Below, one piece after another: positions 45,155-54,265 of a stretch of 64,000 bases of DNA; the stretch's first letter is position 1; each line of letters begins with the position of its first letter. Origin of the DNA: Stieleria varia (GTDB lineage: Bacteria > Planctomycetota > Planctomycetia > Pirellulales > Pirellulaceae); contig NZ_CP151726.1 in the NCBI RefSeq assembly GCF_038443385.1, positions 9,655,867 through 9,719,866 of the forward strand. Reading direction: 5' to 3'. The notes under the pieces were generated by a model, which saw only the letters and a list, made by a program, of their open reading frames with translations, was not told where the DNA came from and did no database searches. The position numbers were made by a program, and so were the translations under genes.

Positions 45155-45670
45155 GATCCAATTTTTTGGGCAGACAGGTTTCTTGGGCAGGCTGGTTTCT
45201 TGGGCAGGCTGGTTTCCTGGGCAGCCAGGGCAGTCAAAGGACGGCTGTACATTCCGACTTTCTCGGATGGATCGGTTATCCTGACGAGCCGATCAAGTTC
45301 GTTCGCCGCTTCAATGAGCACCATCAATGAGTACACTGAGTGCAGCCCACTTGGTCTGCGACTCAAATGGTCTTCAGAGCAAAGAGTTCACGACCCGATT
45401 ATAGTTGTCGCGAACTCCCCGTAAATGTCGAGGGTTCTCACACCCAGAATATCGCTTGGGGTTGGCCCGATACGTGACAATGTTAACGTGTCTAACCACT
45501 GTCCCACCTGAGATACCGTTGCTGACCTCGCCACTATGCTTGTTTTTCGAGGTGATTTGACTCTGGCTATCATGGGCACCACCAGTCTTCAAAAGCAACG
45601 TTCGACATCCCCGCAACCCTCAGTCGGCCCTTAAACGCAGGTTGCGGACGACTCCGGCCCTCAAATCCAA
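45155..45670. other. 516-bp divergent region between two polymerase-like genes
   Basis: Apart from the tandem repeat at 45169-45236, it shows an inverted repeat at about 45385-45417 (gagttcacgac pairing with gtcgcgaactc at 10 of 11). No gene is supported. Both flanking genes read outward, so the region should carry their promoters. Confidence 0.45.
45169..45236. repeat. 17-bp tandem repeat, three full units and a decayed fourth
   Basis: Units gggcagacaggtttctt, gggcaggctggtttctt and gggcaggctggtttcct start at 45169, 45186 and 45203; a degenerate unit starts at 45220. They begin 15 bases upstream of the minus-strand polymerase-like gene and so lie in its leader or promoter. Confidence 0.75.
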
Positions 45671-47077
45671 ATGCTTGCACCCGAACTCGCCTTTCTGATC
45701 TTTCTGGTTCTGACACTCGTCGCTGCGGCATTGGCCACTCGCAGCAGCGGTTTTTCCTCGTTTTCGCCGGACTCGATCCTGCTGGGAACTGGGATGATTT
45801 TTTCGCTCCTGTCGGCCACTTGGTTCGATTTCGAGATCTTTGGCGTGCGTCTGGAAGTCCGCAGCGCCGTGGCCGCGATCTGTTTGGTCGCCTACTGCGT
45901 TCACTCCTGGCGAATGATCCTCCGTAGCTGGGGAGTGCTGGATTGGCTGGTCGGTGCGATCTGGGCCTGGCAAGTCTGGGTCGACGGCCGGGATCAGGGT
46001 TTCAGCATCGCTCTGCCCGTTCAAGCTTATGGTGAATGGGTGTTGCCTTACGCTGCGGGCCGCTTTGCCGTGCTGAACCGACACGCGTTTGTTTCCCTGG
46101 CACCTTGGTTCTGCGGCGTTGCCGTCACCATCGCTGTGTTGGCCAGCGTCGAATGTTTTACCCAACTCAATCCGTGGAACATCCTTTCGCCAATCGATGA
46201 CCTCGTTTATAGGTCTTCGGAAAAGCGCTACGGATTGTTGTATCGCGCGTACGGCCCGACTCGGCACCCGATCTTTTTGGCGATCTGGTTGATGCTGAGT
46301 ATTCCTTGGATCATCGGTTGCATCGAAATGGCCAACGATCGCCGCCAGCGTTGGTGGTACGGAGGTGCCCTGGCGATGGTCGTGATCGGCATTGGTGCGA
46401 CCGTCTCCCGCGGCCCCCTGTTGCTACTTCTGTTGGTCGCAGGAATCGTCCTTGCCGCTTACTCTCGCAAAGCTCGCTGGATCCTGATCGCGTTGGCTTG
46501 CGTCGGTGGCATCGTGGGATACATGCAATTCGACACCCTGATCCGGGCCTTTGACGCTGGAGTCAAATCAAACGACAAGTCCCAGGTCATCCAGGTTGAG
46601 GGCGAAGCCGAGATCTACAACGGCACACTGAATCGAATGTTCGTGATGAAACTCTACGGACCGCTCGTGTTCCAAGGCGGTCCCATGGGTTATGGCTCCG
46701 TCGCCACCAGCACGTTCCCACCGGACATCCCTGGATTGCCCGCGTCTGCCAGAACCCGCAAGACGCTCGGGATCGTGGACAACTCGTTCATCCTCGTGGG
46801 ACTGCGATTGGGATGGGTCGGACTCGGACTATTCGTGCTGTGGTTGGTGTCCGCGATGTTCTTTTGCTTGCGGCTACGACGCGGGGCAGCGACCTATTTC
46901 TATCCGTTGGGACCGGCGACCTTGACCGCGATGGCGTGCATCCTGCTGGCCGTCTCGCTGGAAATGCTGACGGTTTACTTTGCCTATGACTATGCCTTTC
47001 TGCTGAAATTTCACCTCGGCGTGGTCGCCGGTTTGGTCGCTACGGTACGCTTGGTCAACCGTGGCGTGCTGGATTGA
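45671..47077 (+). CDS. O-antigen ligase/polymerase-like membrane protein (2)
   Basis: A 468-residue membrane protein with about 11 hydrophobic segments. The signature parts are RAYGPTRHPIFLAIWLMLSI (about 195-214), GATVSRGPLLLLLLVAGIVL, an exoplasmic loop with GGPMGYGSVATSTFP, and DNSFILVGLRLGWVGLGLFV near the end. This fits the PF04932/Wzy-type polymerase family, and is a different branch from the copy at 43829-45154. One of the two may polymerise and the other ligate or act in a second glycan. It lies 88 bp upstream of the GH5-like gene on the same strand. Confidence 0.82.
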   Translation: MLAPELAFLIFLVLTLVAAALATRSSGFSSFSPDSILLGTGMIFSLLSATWFDFEIFGVRLEVRSAVAAICLVAYCVHSWRMILRSWGVLDWLVGAIWAWQVWVDGRDQGFSIALPVQAYGEWVLPYAAGRFAVLNRHAFVSLAPWFCGVAVTIAVLASVECFTQLNPWNILSPIDDLVYRSSEKRYGLLYRAYGPTRHPIFLAIWLMLSIPWIIGCIEMANDRRQRWWYGGALAMVVIGIGATVSRGPLLLLLLVAGIVLAAYSRKARWILIALACVGGIVGYMQFDTLIRAFDAGVKSNDKSQVIQVEGEAEIYNGTLNRMFVMKLYGPLVFQGGPMGYGSVATSTFPPDIPGLPASARTRKTLGIVDNSFILVGLRLGWVGLGLFVLWLVSAMFFCLRLRRGAATYFYPLGPATLTAMACILLAVSLEMLTVYFAYDYAFLLKFHLGVVAGLVATVRLVNRGVLD

Positions 47078-47165
47078 CCGTCGGTTCTACTTTTCTGCGG
47101 TCTGCCGAGTATCCTGAAAGGCCGAATCGTGTCCACATCGTCAAACCTGTCTCGCGACCTTCACC

Positions 47166-48365
47166 ATGTACCAAACCATCGCCTACCTGTTCTCGATCTA
47201 CTTTTCGGCCACCGCCGGCGGCGTCGAGCAACCCGATTATGCCCCGCTGCGGGTCAGGGTCTCGATCAATGACGGGATGAAAAGTGTCCGTGGGGCACAC
47301 GAACAGGTGCTGCGAGGCACGGGCGTCGCCGTGTACAAGTATCGTCGTGATCAGTTGAAACTGGAGGGCAACTGGCCGGCTAACGATTACGCCCGCAGCG
47401 CCGCCTATTACGACGAACTTGTCGAGCGAAACATCAACGCCGTGCGTGTCATCTGCTTTGACCCCTGGCAACGTTCCCACGCGGACCCCGGCTCAACGGT
47501 ACCGTATCCGTATGCCGATTTAAATGATCCCGATGACGTTGCCGAATTGTTGAGTGACCTGGATCGCATCGTCGAACTGTGCGAGCAGCGTGACATTTAT
47601 GTGTTGATCAATTACCACGACACGACGGGATACCGGGACCCCGATCACAGTTCACCGGCGGGTTCCAACGGGCAATTTGCCTACCTCAATTCGATGGACT
47701 ACCTGAACCAGTTTTGGGACATCGTCGGCCCACGCTATGCCGATCGCAAACACGTATTTTATGAGCTGACCAACGAACCGGTCGGCTACCATCCCAACGA
47801 TTACAACTCACAGCACCTCGACGACTTTGCCGCGTTGTATCACCGCGTGCGGGTCTACGCGCCGGAGACACACTTGGCGATGTTGTCCTTCACCACCGTG
47901 GCCTCGTACGGTGCCTCGATGTTGGACGTGACCAATCAACTGAAACAGCGTGGCGTCAAATTCACGAACGCTTCGGTCGGATTTCACCCCTACAAGATTT
48001 CTTCCTTGCCGCACAGTTTGACGCCCATCAATCAATTGCGAGCCGCTGTACCGGTGATCAACACCGAGCAGAATTTTCCGCTATCGGTCGATGACGGAGT
48101 GGACGATCCCAACGGCCGCGGGTTTGGCGGTGACTTGCTCGGAACGCAGACGATGGAACGATTGGGGATCAGTTGGTTTCATTGGAACACGACTGGCCCA
48201 GAAGAATTCAACAGCAACTTCCGCGGCATCGTGTTGCCCGATGCACGCGACAAAGGCTATCTCTGGCGAACCGAGTTGCGATACATCATGAACTGGGATC
48301 GCATCGTCCGCCTACTCGGCTTTTCACGTGAAAAGGGAGCAAAGCTCTTCCGCGTCACCCAGTGA
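47166..48365 (+). CDS. Glycoside hydrolase family 5-like protein
   Basis: A 399-residue TIM-barrel hydrolase. Both catalytic glutamates appear: the acid/base in FYELTNEPVGY (about 204) and the nucleophile in VINTEQNFPL (about 300). Supporting motifs are NAVRVICFDPW, YVLINYHDTTGYRD and SVGFHPYKISS. The first ~17 residues are weakly hydrophobic (TIAYLFSIYFSATAGG), possibly a short signal peptide. Family members cleave beta-linked glycans such as cellulose or mannan. In this cluster it may trim the exported polysaccharide. The RAYT element begins 90 bp downstream. Confidence 0.82.
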   Translation: MYQTIAYLFSIYFSATAGGVEQPDYAPLRVRVSINDGMKSVRGAHEQVLRGTGVAVYKYRRDQLKLEGNWPANDYARSAAYYDELVERNINAVRVICFDPWQRSHADPGSTVPYPYADLNDPDDVAELLSDLDRIVELCEQRDIYVLINYHDTTGYRDPDHSSPAGSNGQFAYLNSMDYLNQFWDIVGPRYADRKHVFYELTNEPVGYHPNDYNSQHLDDFAALYHRVRVYAPETHLAMLSFTTVASYGASMLDVTNQLKQRGVKFTNASVGFHPYKISSLPHSLTPINQLRAAVPVINTEQNFPLSVDDGVDDPNGRGFGGDLLGTQTMERLGISWFHWNTTGPEEFNSNFRGIVLPDARDKGYLWRTELRYIMNWDRIVRLLGFSREKGAKLFRVTQ

Positions 48366-48454
48366 CAGTTGACGCGGGCGCGTTGAGCTAGAGGGCTCAG
48401 GTACAACACCACTAAACGCGAATCAGTATTTCCTGCTCAATACACCGCTGAGAA

Positions 48455-49235
48455 AAAGGTGTCAGGACTCTTTTTTGGGTTTCGGTGATTCGTGGTTCGT
48501 CTTTTTGGGGCGGCCTCTTGGGCGGAGCGTGGACTCGAGGTCCAGACGGCGCGCTGTTGTCTCCACCCAAGGCTCACTTCCATACGGAGCACCTCGCTTG
48601 ACGCACCAGCGGACCGCTTTGAGCTCGTCCTCGGTCAATGCTTCATTCACTCGCTCGCACCAATTCGGTAGGCGGGCAATCGGCCAAGGTGACAGCAATT
48701 GCGGCTCTCGCTCGGGCTTGGAAAGCCAGCGTGATAGCGACCCCCACTTCCAATCTTCGGCGCGCTCGACCATTCCTGCACGCTGTGCGTTCCGCTCCGC
48801 ATAGCGACAAACAGTGAAAAAGTGGTCATCATCCTCGACAGGGAAACTCTTGAAACGTCCCTGGTAGATGTGCCCTTCACCGGAGGTTCCGTAGTGGGCA
48901 TGCAACCGCATCGTGTGAGTCAGTGTGACCCATCCAAGAAACTGACTCATGCCACCGTCTTCAGTGGGCGAGAGCACGAAGTGCCAATGGTTGCTCATCA
49001 ACTGGTATGCGAGTATCCGGCAAGGATATCGCTCGAGTCCTTCGGCGAGGATCCGCTCGAAGGCGTCGAAATCTTCTGGCTTGTGGAAGATATCTGACTT
49101 GGCGTTTCCACGGTTCAGTGCGTGATAGATCCCGCCCGCTTCGTCAGCGCGTTTTGGTCGTCCCATGAATCCAGTTTACAGGACTCCGCGACCGAAAACA
49201 GCAAACGGGCACCAAAAAAAGAGTCCTGACACCTT
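48455..49235 (-). mobile_element. RAYT transposase element, copy 1
   Basis: A 781-bp unit bounded by inverted termini: aaaggtgtcaggactctttt on the left and its complement (ending gagtcctgacacctt) on the right. It encloses one Y1-type transposase gene. Compared with copy 2 (offset 7785 bp), I see no difference through the gene; differences begin only in the right terminal 50 bases. The right terminus is followed by extra tandem copies of itself. Confidence 0.85.
48462..49166 (-). CDS. REP-associated tyrosine transposase (Y1/HUH family), copy 1
   Basis: A 234-residue single-domain HUH transposase. It shows YHALNRGNAKSDIF near the N-terminus, the metal-binding HUH motif NHWHFVLSP (about 57-65), and the catalytic-tyrosine helix CRYAERNAQRAGMVERA, followed by the family's DWKWGSL. 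The C-terminus is basic (RPRGRPKKTNHESPKPKKE). RAYTs cut and rejoin single-stranded REP-type hairpins. The sequence is identical in protein to the copy at 56247-56951. The stop sits inside the left terminal repeat. It appears intact. Confidence 0.9.
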   Translation of the reverse strand: MGRPKRADEAGGIYHALNRGNAKSDIFHKPEDFDAFERILAEGLERYPCRILAYQLMSNHWHFVLSPTEDGGMSQFLGWVTLTHTMRLHAHYGTSGEGHIYQGRFKSFPVEDDDHFFTVCRYAERNAQRAGMVERAEDWKWGSLSRWLSKPEREPQLLSPWPIARLPNWCERVNEALTEDELKAVRWCVKRGAPYGSEPWVETTARRLDLESTLRPRGRPKKTNHESPKPKKES

Positions 49236-49350
49236 ATTCTCCTGCGACCGAAAACAGCAAACGGGCACCAAAAAAAGAGTCCTGACACCTTATTCTCCTG
49301 ACACCTTATTCTCCACCTTATTCTCGTCTGACACCTTATTCTCGTCATGT
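49188..49350. repeat. Tandem array of RAYT right-terminus units
   Basis: A 56-bp period unit (gcgaccgaaaacagcaaacg onward, ending cttattct) occurs at 49188 and 49244. It is followed by shortened repeats of ctgacaccttattct at about 49298, 49313 (trimmed) and 49328. The array looks like slippage or repeated cutting at the element end. Confidence 0.75.
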
Positions 49351-49523
49351 GGCGTGACATCGGGCTTGGCGATTGGCTATTTGACTTTGACAACGAAGGC
49401 GACGTCAGGCGATTGCCCAGCGCGGTGCTGGCGATGGACACAAACCCCGTGGAATCAATAGCAAATGCCGCCAAGGCACGACAATACGTACATCAACGCC
49501 CACGCGAAGCATGGAACGATTGA
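49347..49523 (+). pseudogene. 3' remnant of a plus-strand gene, cut by the RAYT array
   Basis: A 58-codon open frame, MWRDIGLGDWLFDFDNEGD through NAAKARQYVHQRPREAWND, with good protein character but no start signals. Upstream the frame runs at once into RAYT-terminus debris and an in-frame stop. The AKARQYVHQR ending resembles C-termini of polysaccharide-cluster transferases, but the family is not established. I infer that the 5' part was lost in a rearrangement. Confidence 0.5.
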
Positions 49524-49544
49524 GCGACGTACTCGCGTGAGTCG

Positions 49545-51524
49545 CTATTCATTAAGGATATTGCTAACTCTCCGATTCGTATCACTCCTGACCGATCCGA
49601 TCTCCTTTTCAAGCTTTTTAGGGTCACCCCAACGCCGAAACTCTTCCATCCACGGATAACGCATTTGTTTGGCAATCAGGAGCATTCGTGTCACGAGAAG
49701 TTCATATCCCGACCGCAGGTTTTGAGAGTGCCTAGACTGTCGCGTGGGAAGCTTGCGGCGGACGATTTTGTTGAGTAGTTCGTAGAGGGCCGACGACAAA
49801 CGATGATTAATCTCTATCGCCGATGATTCCCAACCAAATGCCTTGACATAAACCGAAACGGCTTCGAGGTTGTACATCAAATACCGCGGGTGCAGTTGCT
49901 GCAACGGCCTGTCCAAGAATCGATTGATGGTCCGGATCGCCTTGATGGCATCGCGGTCAGCTCGAAACTGCTCGGGCTCTGTCATGATATCCAACAGGAC
50001 AACACGTTCCTCCTCCAACTCCTTCACAATTGCATCGTTAGGCTGCATCAGACTGAACTCTTTGTCCCATTCATCCCACTGATCACGTTCTAACGCATAG
50101 GAACGTCGTGTACGGTTGTACCAATCGTCCCCTTCCATCGTTCTCAAAAAACGGCGGATGTCTGTTTCCAGAACAATCTCGTCAAACGGCGTAAATTCGT
50201 CGTCCGCGTCACCACCAGATGTCTTACCACCTTGCAAGGCCAACCCTTTGGCGACGAAAAACTCGTAAAACGTTCGATGGGCAAAACGCAACACCTCCGT
50301 GTCACCGTCATTGTCTCGGATAACGAAAGGGCATTTTAGAATGGCTTCAAACGGATCGATGTCTGCTTTCTTAGGACCGGTGCTGCATCCGACAATTTCA
50401 TCACGAGTGAAATAGTCCCGCTGATCGAGATACAGTCTCACCGAGCAGCGCGCAATCGAATCCAAGTCCCATTGCACCGCTTTGCTGATCTGGGTTTGCG
50501 CCTGCCGCAGTTGATCGTCAACGTTGGCAAAGTTGATGAACTCCTTGATATAGCGTTCGATAAGGGCGACCCCCGTATCCAGCTTCTCGAAGTCATCAGC
50601 TTGCATACCTCCCGAACCGACAAAATCACAAAACAGTCGCATAAGCAGTGGACGCCGGAGCAATTCTCGAAGAGCGGGATAATTGCCGATGTGCACCGCC
50701 ATCGCCGCATGAAGTTCTTCACTCAAAAACATGTCGAGATGGGTTTTTGTGAAGTAATCGAGACGGACGAATGGGATGGAATGCCCAAGTCGGGAGTCGC
50801 GTTTTCCAGACAGGCGGCTGACCAGATCAGTCGCATTGTTGCGATCAAATGTTCTTAAGTATTCCGTTCTGACAGTGACAATGACCCGATATTCGCGATG
50901 AGAATCATCGCTATACAGAAGGTTCGCAATCGATTCAAAGAAGTGTTCGTGGCCTTCGACGGTAAAAATCAGTTCGTCGAGACCATCAAGAATCAACAAG
51001 ACTCGTCCGTCGCGAATGGCGCCGAGCAACTCTGTCACAACGGTGGGTGTCAGATCACTCTCTCTGTCCACAAGTGGGCGAAACAGCAGACGCACCATCT
51101 GCTCCGCATCCAGTGCTTTGGATGAAAAAGCGGAGCCGTCACATTTAGAGAGCATGATCGGAAAGGCTGCTGCGTCAACACGATCCGTGATCTGCCGTGC
51201 AAGCTCTGTTTTACCAACACCAAATTGTCCCGTCACGATTGCGACATACGGTTCTGTCGCCACCATGAATGTTGTTCCCCACGATTGATTCGGATTGCAT
51301 TGGTCGACTGCAAAGAACGCTATCGGGTCAACCGCTTCATTGGGACCTTCCCGGGGATCACTATTAAAAACAAAGCGGTCGTACGTCAGACGAGCCGGCA
51401 TATCGATGTAGTGGCAAGCCTTGCGTTCAATAAAATCGTTGCATGCTTTGAGCCGGATCTCTTCCCAATCCGGCTTTACATTCGGGTCGCTCGGTGAGTC
51501 CTGATCGGATTTCAAACTGAACAT
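49545..51524 (-). CDS. NACHT-type STAND NTPase
   Basis: A 659-residue protein from the ATG of MFSLKSDQDSPSD, which has ggag 6 bases upstream; the frame extends 57 codons further, but only by overlapping the previous gene. Walker A is GQFGVGKTELA (about 101), Walker B LLILDGLDEL (about 178), and the sensor-1 Arg is in YRVIVTVRTEYLRTF. A helical region with FRFAHRTFYEFFVAKGLAL-like sequence (AHRTFYEFFVAKG, about 420) is typical of NACHT proteins. The C-terminal ~200 residues have no recognisable repeats. NACHT proteins act as NTP-driven switches in immunity. It is the third gene of the TDO-like/MPE-TIR/NACHT operon, 110 bp after the MPE-TIR gene. Confidence 0.83.
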   Translation of the reverse strand: MFSLKSDQDSPSDPNVKPDWEEIRLKACNDFIERKACHYIDMPARLTYDRFVFNSDPREGPNEAVDPIAFFAVDQCNPNQSWGTTFMVATEPYVAIVTGQFGVGKTELARQITDRVDAAAFPIMLSKCDGSAFSSKALDAEQMVRLLFRPLVDRESDLTPTVVTELLGAIRDGRVLLILDGLDELIFTVEGHEHFFESIANLLYSDDSHREYRVIVTVRTEYLRTFDRNNATDLVSRLSGKRDSRLGHSIPFVRLDYFTKTHLDMFLSEELHAAMAVHIGNYPALRELLRRPLLMRLFCDFVGSGGMQADDFEKLDTGVALIERYIKEFINFANVDDQLRQAQTQISKAVQWDLDSIARCSVRLYLDQRDYFTRDEIVGCSTGPKKADIDPFEAILKCPFVIRDNDGDTEVLRFAHRTFYEFFVAKGLALQGGKTSGGDADDEFTPFDEIVLETDIRRFLRTMEGDDWYNRTRRSYALERDQWDEWDKEFSLMQPNDAIVKELEEERVVLLDIMTEPEQFRADRDAIKAIRTINRFLDRPLQQLHPRYLMYNLEAVSVYVKAFGWESSAIEINHRLSSALYELLNKIVRRKLPTRQSRHSQNLRSGYELLVTRMLLIAKQMRYPWMEEFRRWGDPKKLEKEIGSVRSDTNRRVSNILNE

Positions 51525-51634
51525 TGACCGCTCCAGATACAGGTTCCAATTGATTCGACGCCATCTTTCCGTTGACGTTCTCGCGAATCCATCCTTGACA
51601 TCTAAGTTAACACGAAATGGGGCAAGGTAGAGTG

Positions 51635-54127
51635 TTACGCATTCTCCGGCACGGTTGCCGACCATTGTTCTGCTTCGAGCGGTCGCAAAACCCACTTTAG
51701 GCGACCTCGGCCGGCGAGTTTGGCTCCAAAATAATTAAGCAATTCTTGAGCAATCTCATCCATGTCACGTTCGTAAGCACGGCCATCTTCACCGCGAGAC
51801 TGAAGATAGATGTCTTGCAGTCGCCCCAGCTCGGGTACATGCAGAGGACTTGGACCTCGCCCCTTCTCAGTCAAGACTCGAATCGGTGGACGAGCCAGAC
51901 CACCTCCATGACGTTTCCAAATCTCAATTTCCTCGTGTATGCCTTTGTTGACATCGTCTCCGCCACGATGCAAAAAAATAATTCCCGCTGAGTCTTTGAG
52001 GTGACCTTCTACGGCCGCATCGGTTGTGATGAAATCCCGACCACGCCAATCCTCATCAACATAGGTCTTCACGTTGACGTCATGTCCGATTGCTCTTCCC
52101 CTTTTCTCGATCGCATGCTTCAGTTTCAAAGCCAATATTTCATCATGCCCAGCGTGCGACAAGAATAACTGATAGGTGATCTCGCACAAAAACGGCGCGA
52201 GAACCTTGACCAAGATACTTTTGCGATTTTCATCTTCCCATTGCAGATAACCCATCTCACAAAGCTGATTCACGAAGCTCTCACCGCCGGCAAACCATTC
52301 ATTCTTATCCGAACAATCGATGAACTCGTTCAGATCGACGCGATTACCCGAAGCCGATTGACGCAGCAATGATCGTCGGATGTAGAGAAAGAGCGATCGA
52401 CCGACTTGACCATTACGCTGATGCATCCATTCAAAGAAATGTGCCATTACTTTATCAAGCAAGCGACGGTCAAGGACATCTCGAACAAGTTGCCGCGGTG
52501 TGCCTTCAGCCAGCACGGACTCTCCAGGCCAGCATTCCTCGGTTTCAAAGAGTTGACTAGCGTTATCCAGCAAATGTCTGGTTAGACCGACCGCATTGCC
52601 TAAATAGCTTTGCAACTGAGTTTCATTGAGCGGAATTCGATAGACAAAGCGATTCAAAATCTCATCAATCGCAGTATCATCGTAATCTGAAATCAATATC
52701 GTATCGGTACCACGAATCACAAGTCCATCAGGGTCATAAGAAAGATAAACCAGTTTGAGACGTTGCATAGCAAAGTCGCCGTCATGCTTTTCCATCCATT
52801 GGCGAATCATGTTCTGGCGTTGCTCTTTTTCGTCTGTCGAGAGTCGAGTGAAGTCAGGATCGCAGACAACGAGCAGTCTACACGTGCCGTCAGTTCCCGA
52901 CCGCAGTTGATGTTCGATTTGATGAGTGATGTCTGCCCATCGGCTCTGCCACTCCCCGGATTCTCCCAAGACTTGATGCGCGGTGACGGCGATCTTCTGG
53001 TCGATCAGTCTCGTGCGATCTGCTATTTTCTTGAAGAAGAATTCTAAGCCACTCCCTGGAACGAACAATAGGCTCGCAGCACGCCAAGGTTCTTGATGGG
53101 TTCCTGGGGATTGAAAAAGTTTTTCTTCCAAGGTTTTGAGATGCTTATTCATAAGCTTCTCATCATCTTTTTCATTGATTACTCTGGCACGCAAAAAGAA
53201 GTACCTTGGGTCAGCAACGCTCCATTCATTTGATTGACGATTGCAAATGAAATGCCTCGATCGCGTCATCACTCGGTGTGTGGCTTGATCGGGCTCACAC
53301 GGCGTCATGCCCTTTGGACGACACCTATGGAACGGCCAATCAATTTCGATGAGATTGAATCGTGCGCTTTCCCCTTCTCCCAGTTCTCCGGTCCCAATGG
53401 AATGGTGCTGGTACCGAAAGGGCTCTGATGGCAGGTGCGTGAGCGGACCGTTACCAAACAGGTGCAGCCAGATACGAAGTCTCTCGTTGAAAACTTGATG
53501 GAGATACTCGTCGTAGCCTCGGTAGCCGAGACTCGCGAGCAACGGCGATTCTGCGCTGACGAGGACGGTGGGAGTGCTCTCCGCGTATGCAAGATTCGAA
53601 GCTCCCATCTGCTTGAGCCTGCTCGCCAGAATATCGGCCAAATGCTTGTGCGATTCACCGTTGCGCTGATTCTTGCGAGTCCAATAACGAACTCCCACAA
53701 GTGTGATGTGCTTGAGCTGCCGATAGTCAACTTGAGTTGGTTCCGTACGCCAGCATTGTGGCATTGCGCGGCTGGGCCCAAACAGTTGGGAAAACAAATC
53801 CTGTCGAAATGCGTCATAACGTTTCCAATAGCTCGGCGTATCTTGTCTGATGTCCTTAGGGCCTGGAACAACCATCACGCGATTAGGAGCGTTTGACGAA
53901 TCTGGATTTTTAAGCTTTTGCTTCAACAACGTAGCAAGCTTCGCCGCAGCGATGCTAAAACTATCTGCTTTCCCGTCATCAGTTATGTTGCCACAGATTG
54001 TGACAAAGTCCACACGTCGATCCAAACTAGGAAACTTCGTGTGACTCCATGCGTCCATCGTTTCGAAACCACTACTGCATGACCGAAAGCACAGGTTTCC
54101 AAGCTGGAGCAAACGCATCCTCTGCAT
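51635..54127 (-). CDS. Degenerate metallophosphoesterase-TIR protein
   Basis: An 830-residue protein from the ATG of MQRMRLLQLGN, which has aagga 7 bases upstream; an ATG nine codons earlier is less well placed. Residues 1-160 have calcineurin-like phosphoesterase strands, but the metal ligands are lost: LLQLGNLC where DxH is expected, TICGNITDDG where GDxxD is expected, and VVPGPKDI where GNHD is expected. The middle (about 330-640) is unassigned and helical. Residues about 647-775 are a TIR domain: YQLFLSHAGHDEILALKL, KTYVDEDWRGRDF, and candidate catalytic Glu in HEEIEIWKRHG (about 731). TIR domains of this kind cleave NAD+. It is the presumed effector of the operon with the NACHT switch. 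Confidence 0.82.
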   Translation of the reverse strand: MQRMRLLQLGNLCFRSCSSGFETMDAWSHTKFPSLDRRVDFVTICGNITDDGKADSFSIAAAKLATLLKQKLKNPDSSNAPNRVMVVPGPKDIRQDTPSYWKRYDAFRQDLFSQLFGPSRAMPQCWRTEPTQVDYRQLKHITLVGVRYWTRKNQRNGESHKHLADILASRLKQMGASNLAYAESTPTVLVSAESPLLASLGYRGYDEYLHQVFNERLRIWLHLFGNGPLTHLPSEPFRYQHHSIGTGELGEGESARFNLIEIDWPFHRCRPKGMTPCEPDQATHRVMTRSRHFICNRQSNEWSVADPRYFFLRARVINEKDDEKLMNKHLKTLEEKLFQSPGTHQEPWRAASLLFVPGSGLEFFFKKIADRTRLIDQKIAVTAHQVLGESGEWQSRWADITHQIEHQLRSGTDGTCRLLVVCDPDFTRLSTDEKEQRQNMIRQWMEKHDGDFAMQRLKLVYLSYDPDGLVIRGTDTILISDYDDTAIDEILNRFVYRIPLNETQLQSYLGNAVGLTRHLLDNASQLFETEECWPGESVLAEGTPRQLVRDVLDRRLLDKVMAHFFEWMHQRNGQVGRSLFLYIRRSLLRQSASGNRVDLNEFIDCSDKNEWFAGGESFVNQLCEMGYLQWEDENRKSILVKVLAPFLCEITYQLFLSHAGHDEILALKLKHAIEKRGRAIGHDVNVKTYVDEDWRGRDFITTDAAVEGHLKDSAGIIFLHRGGDDVNKGIHEEIEIWKRHGGGLARPPIRVLTEKGRGPSPLHVPELGRLQDIYLQSRGEDGRAYERDMDEIAQELLNYFGAKLAGRGRLKWVLRPLEAEQWSATVPENA

Positions 54128-54265
54128 CGGAGGTTCCTTACCATCATTGATCATCAGGCAATTCCAATTGCAACTATAAGGCGGGACGAGGAAGGGAGAA
54201 GGCGGGAGATAAGAGAGACGTAAAGAAGGCGAGAGCGAGAGTGACTTGCGGTAAATGTTTGAAAA

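Noticed and set aside
45169..45236. Possible CRISPR array
   Set aside because: The units are directly adjacent 17-mers with no spacers.
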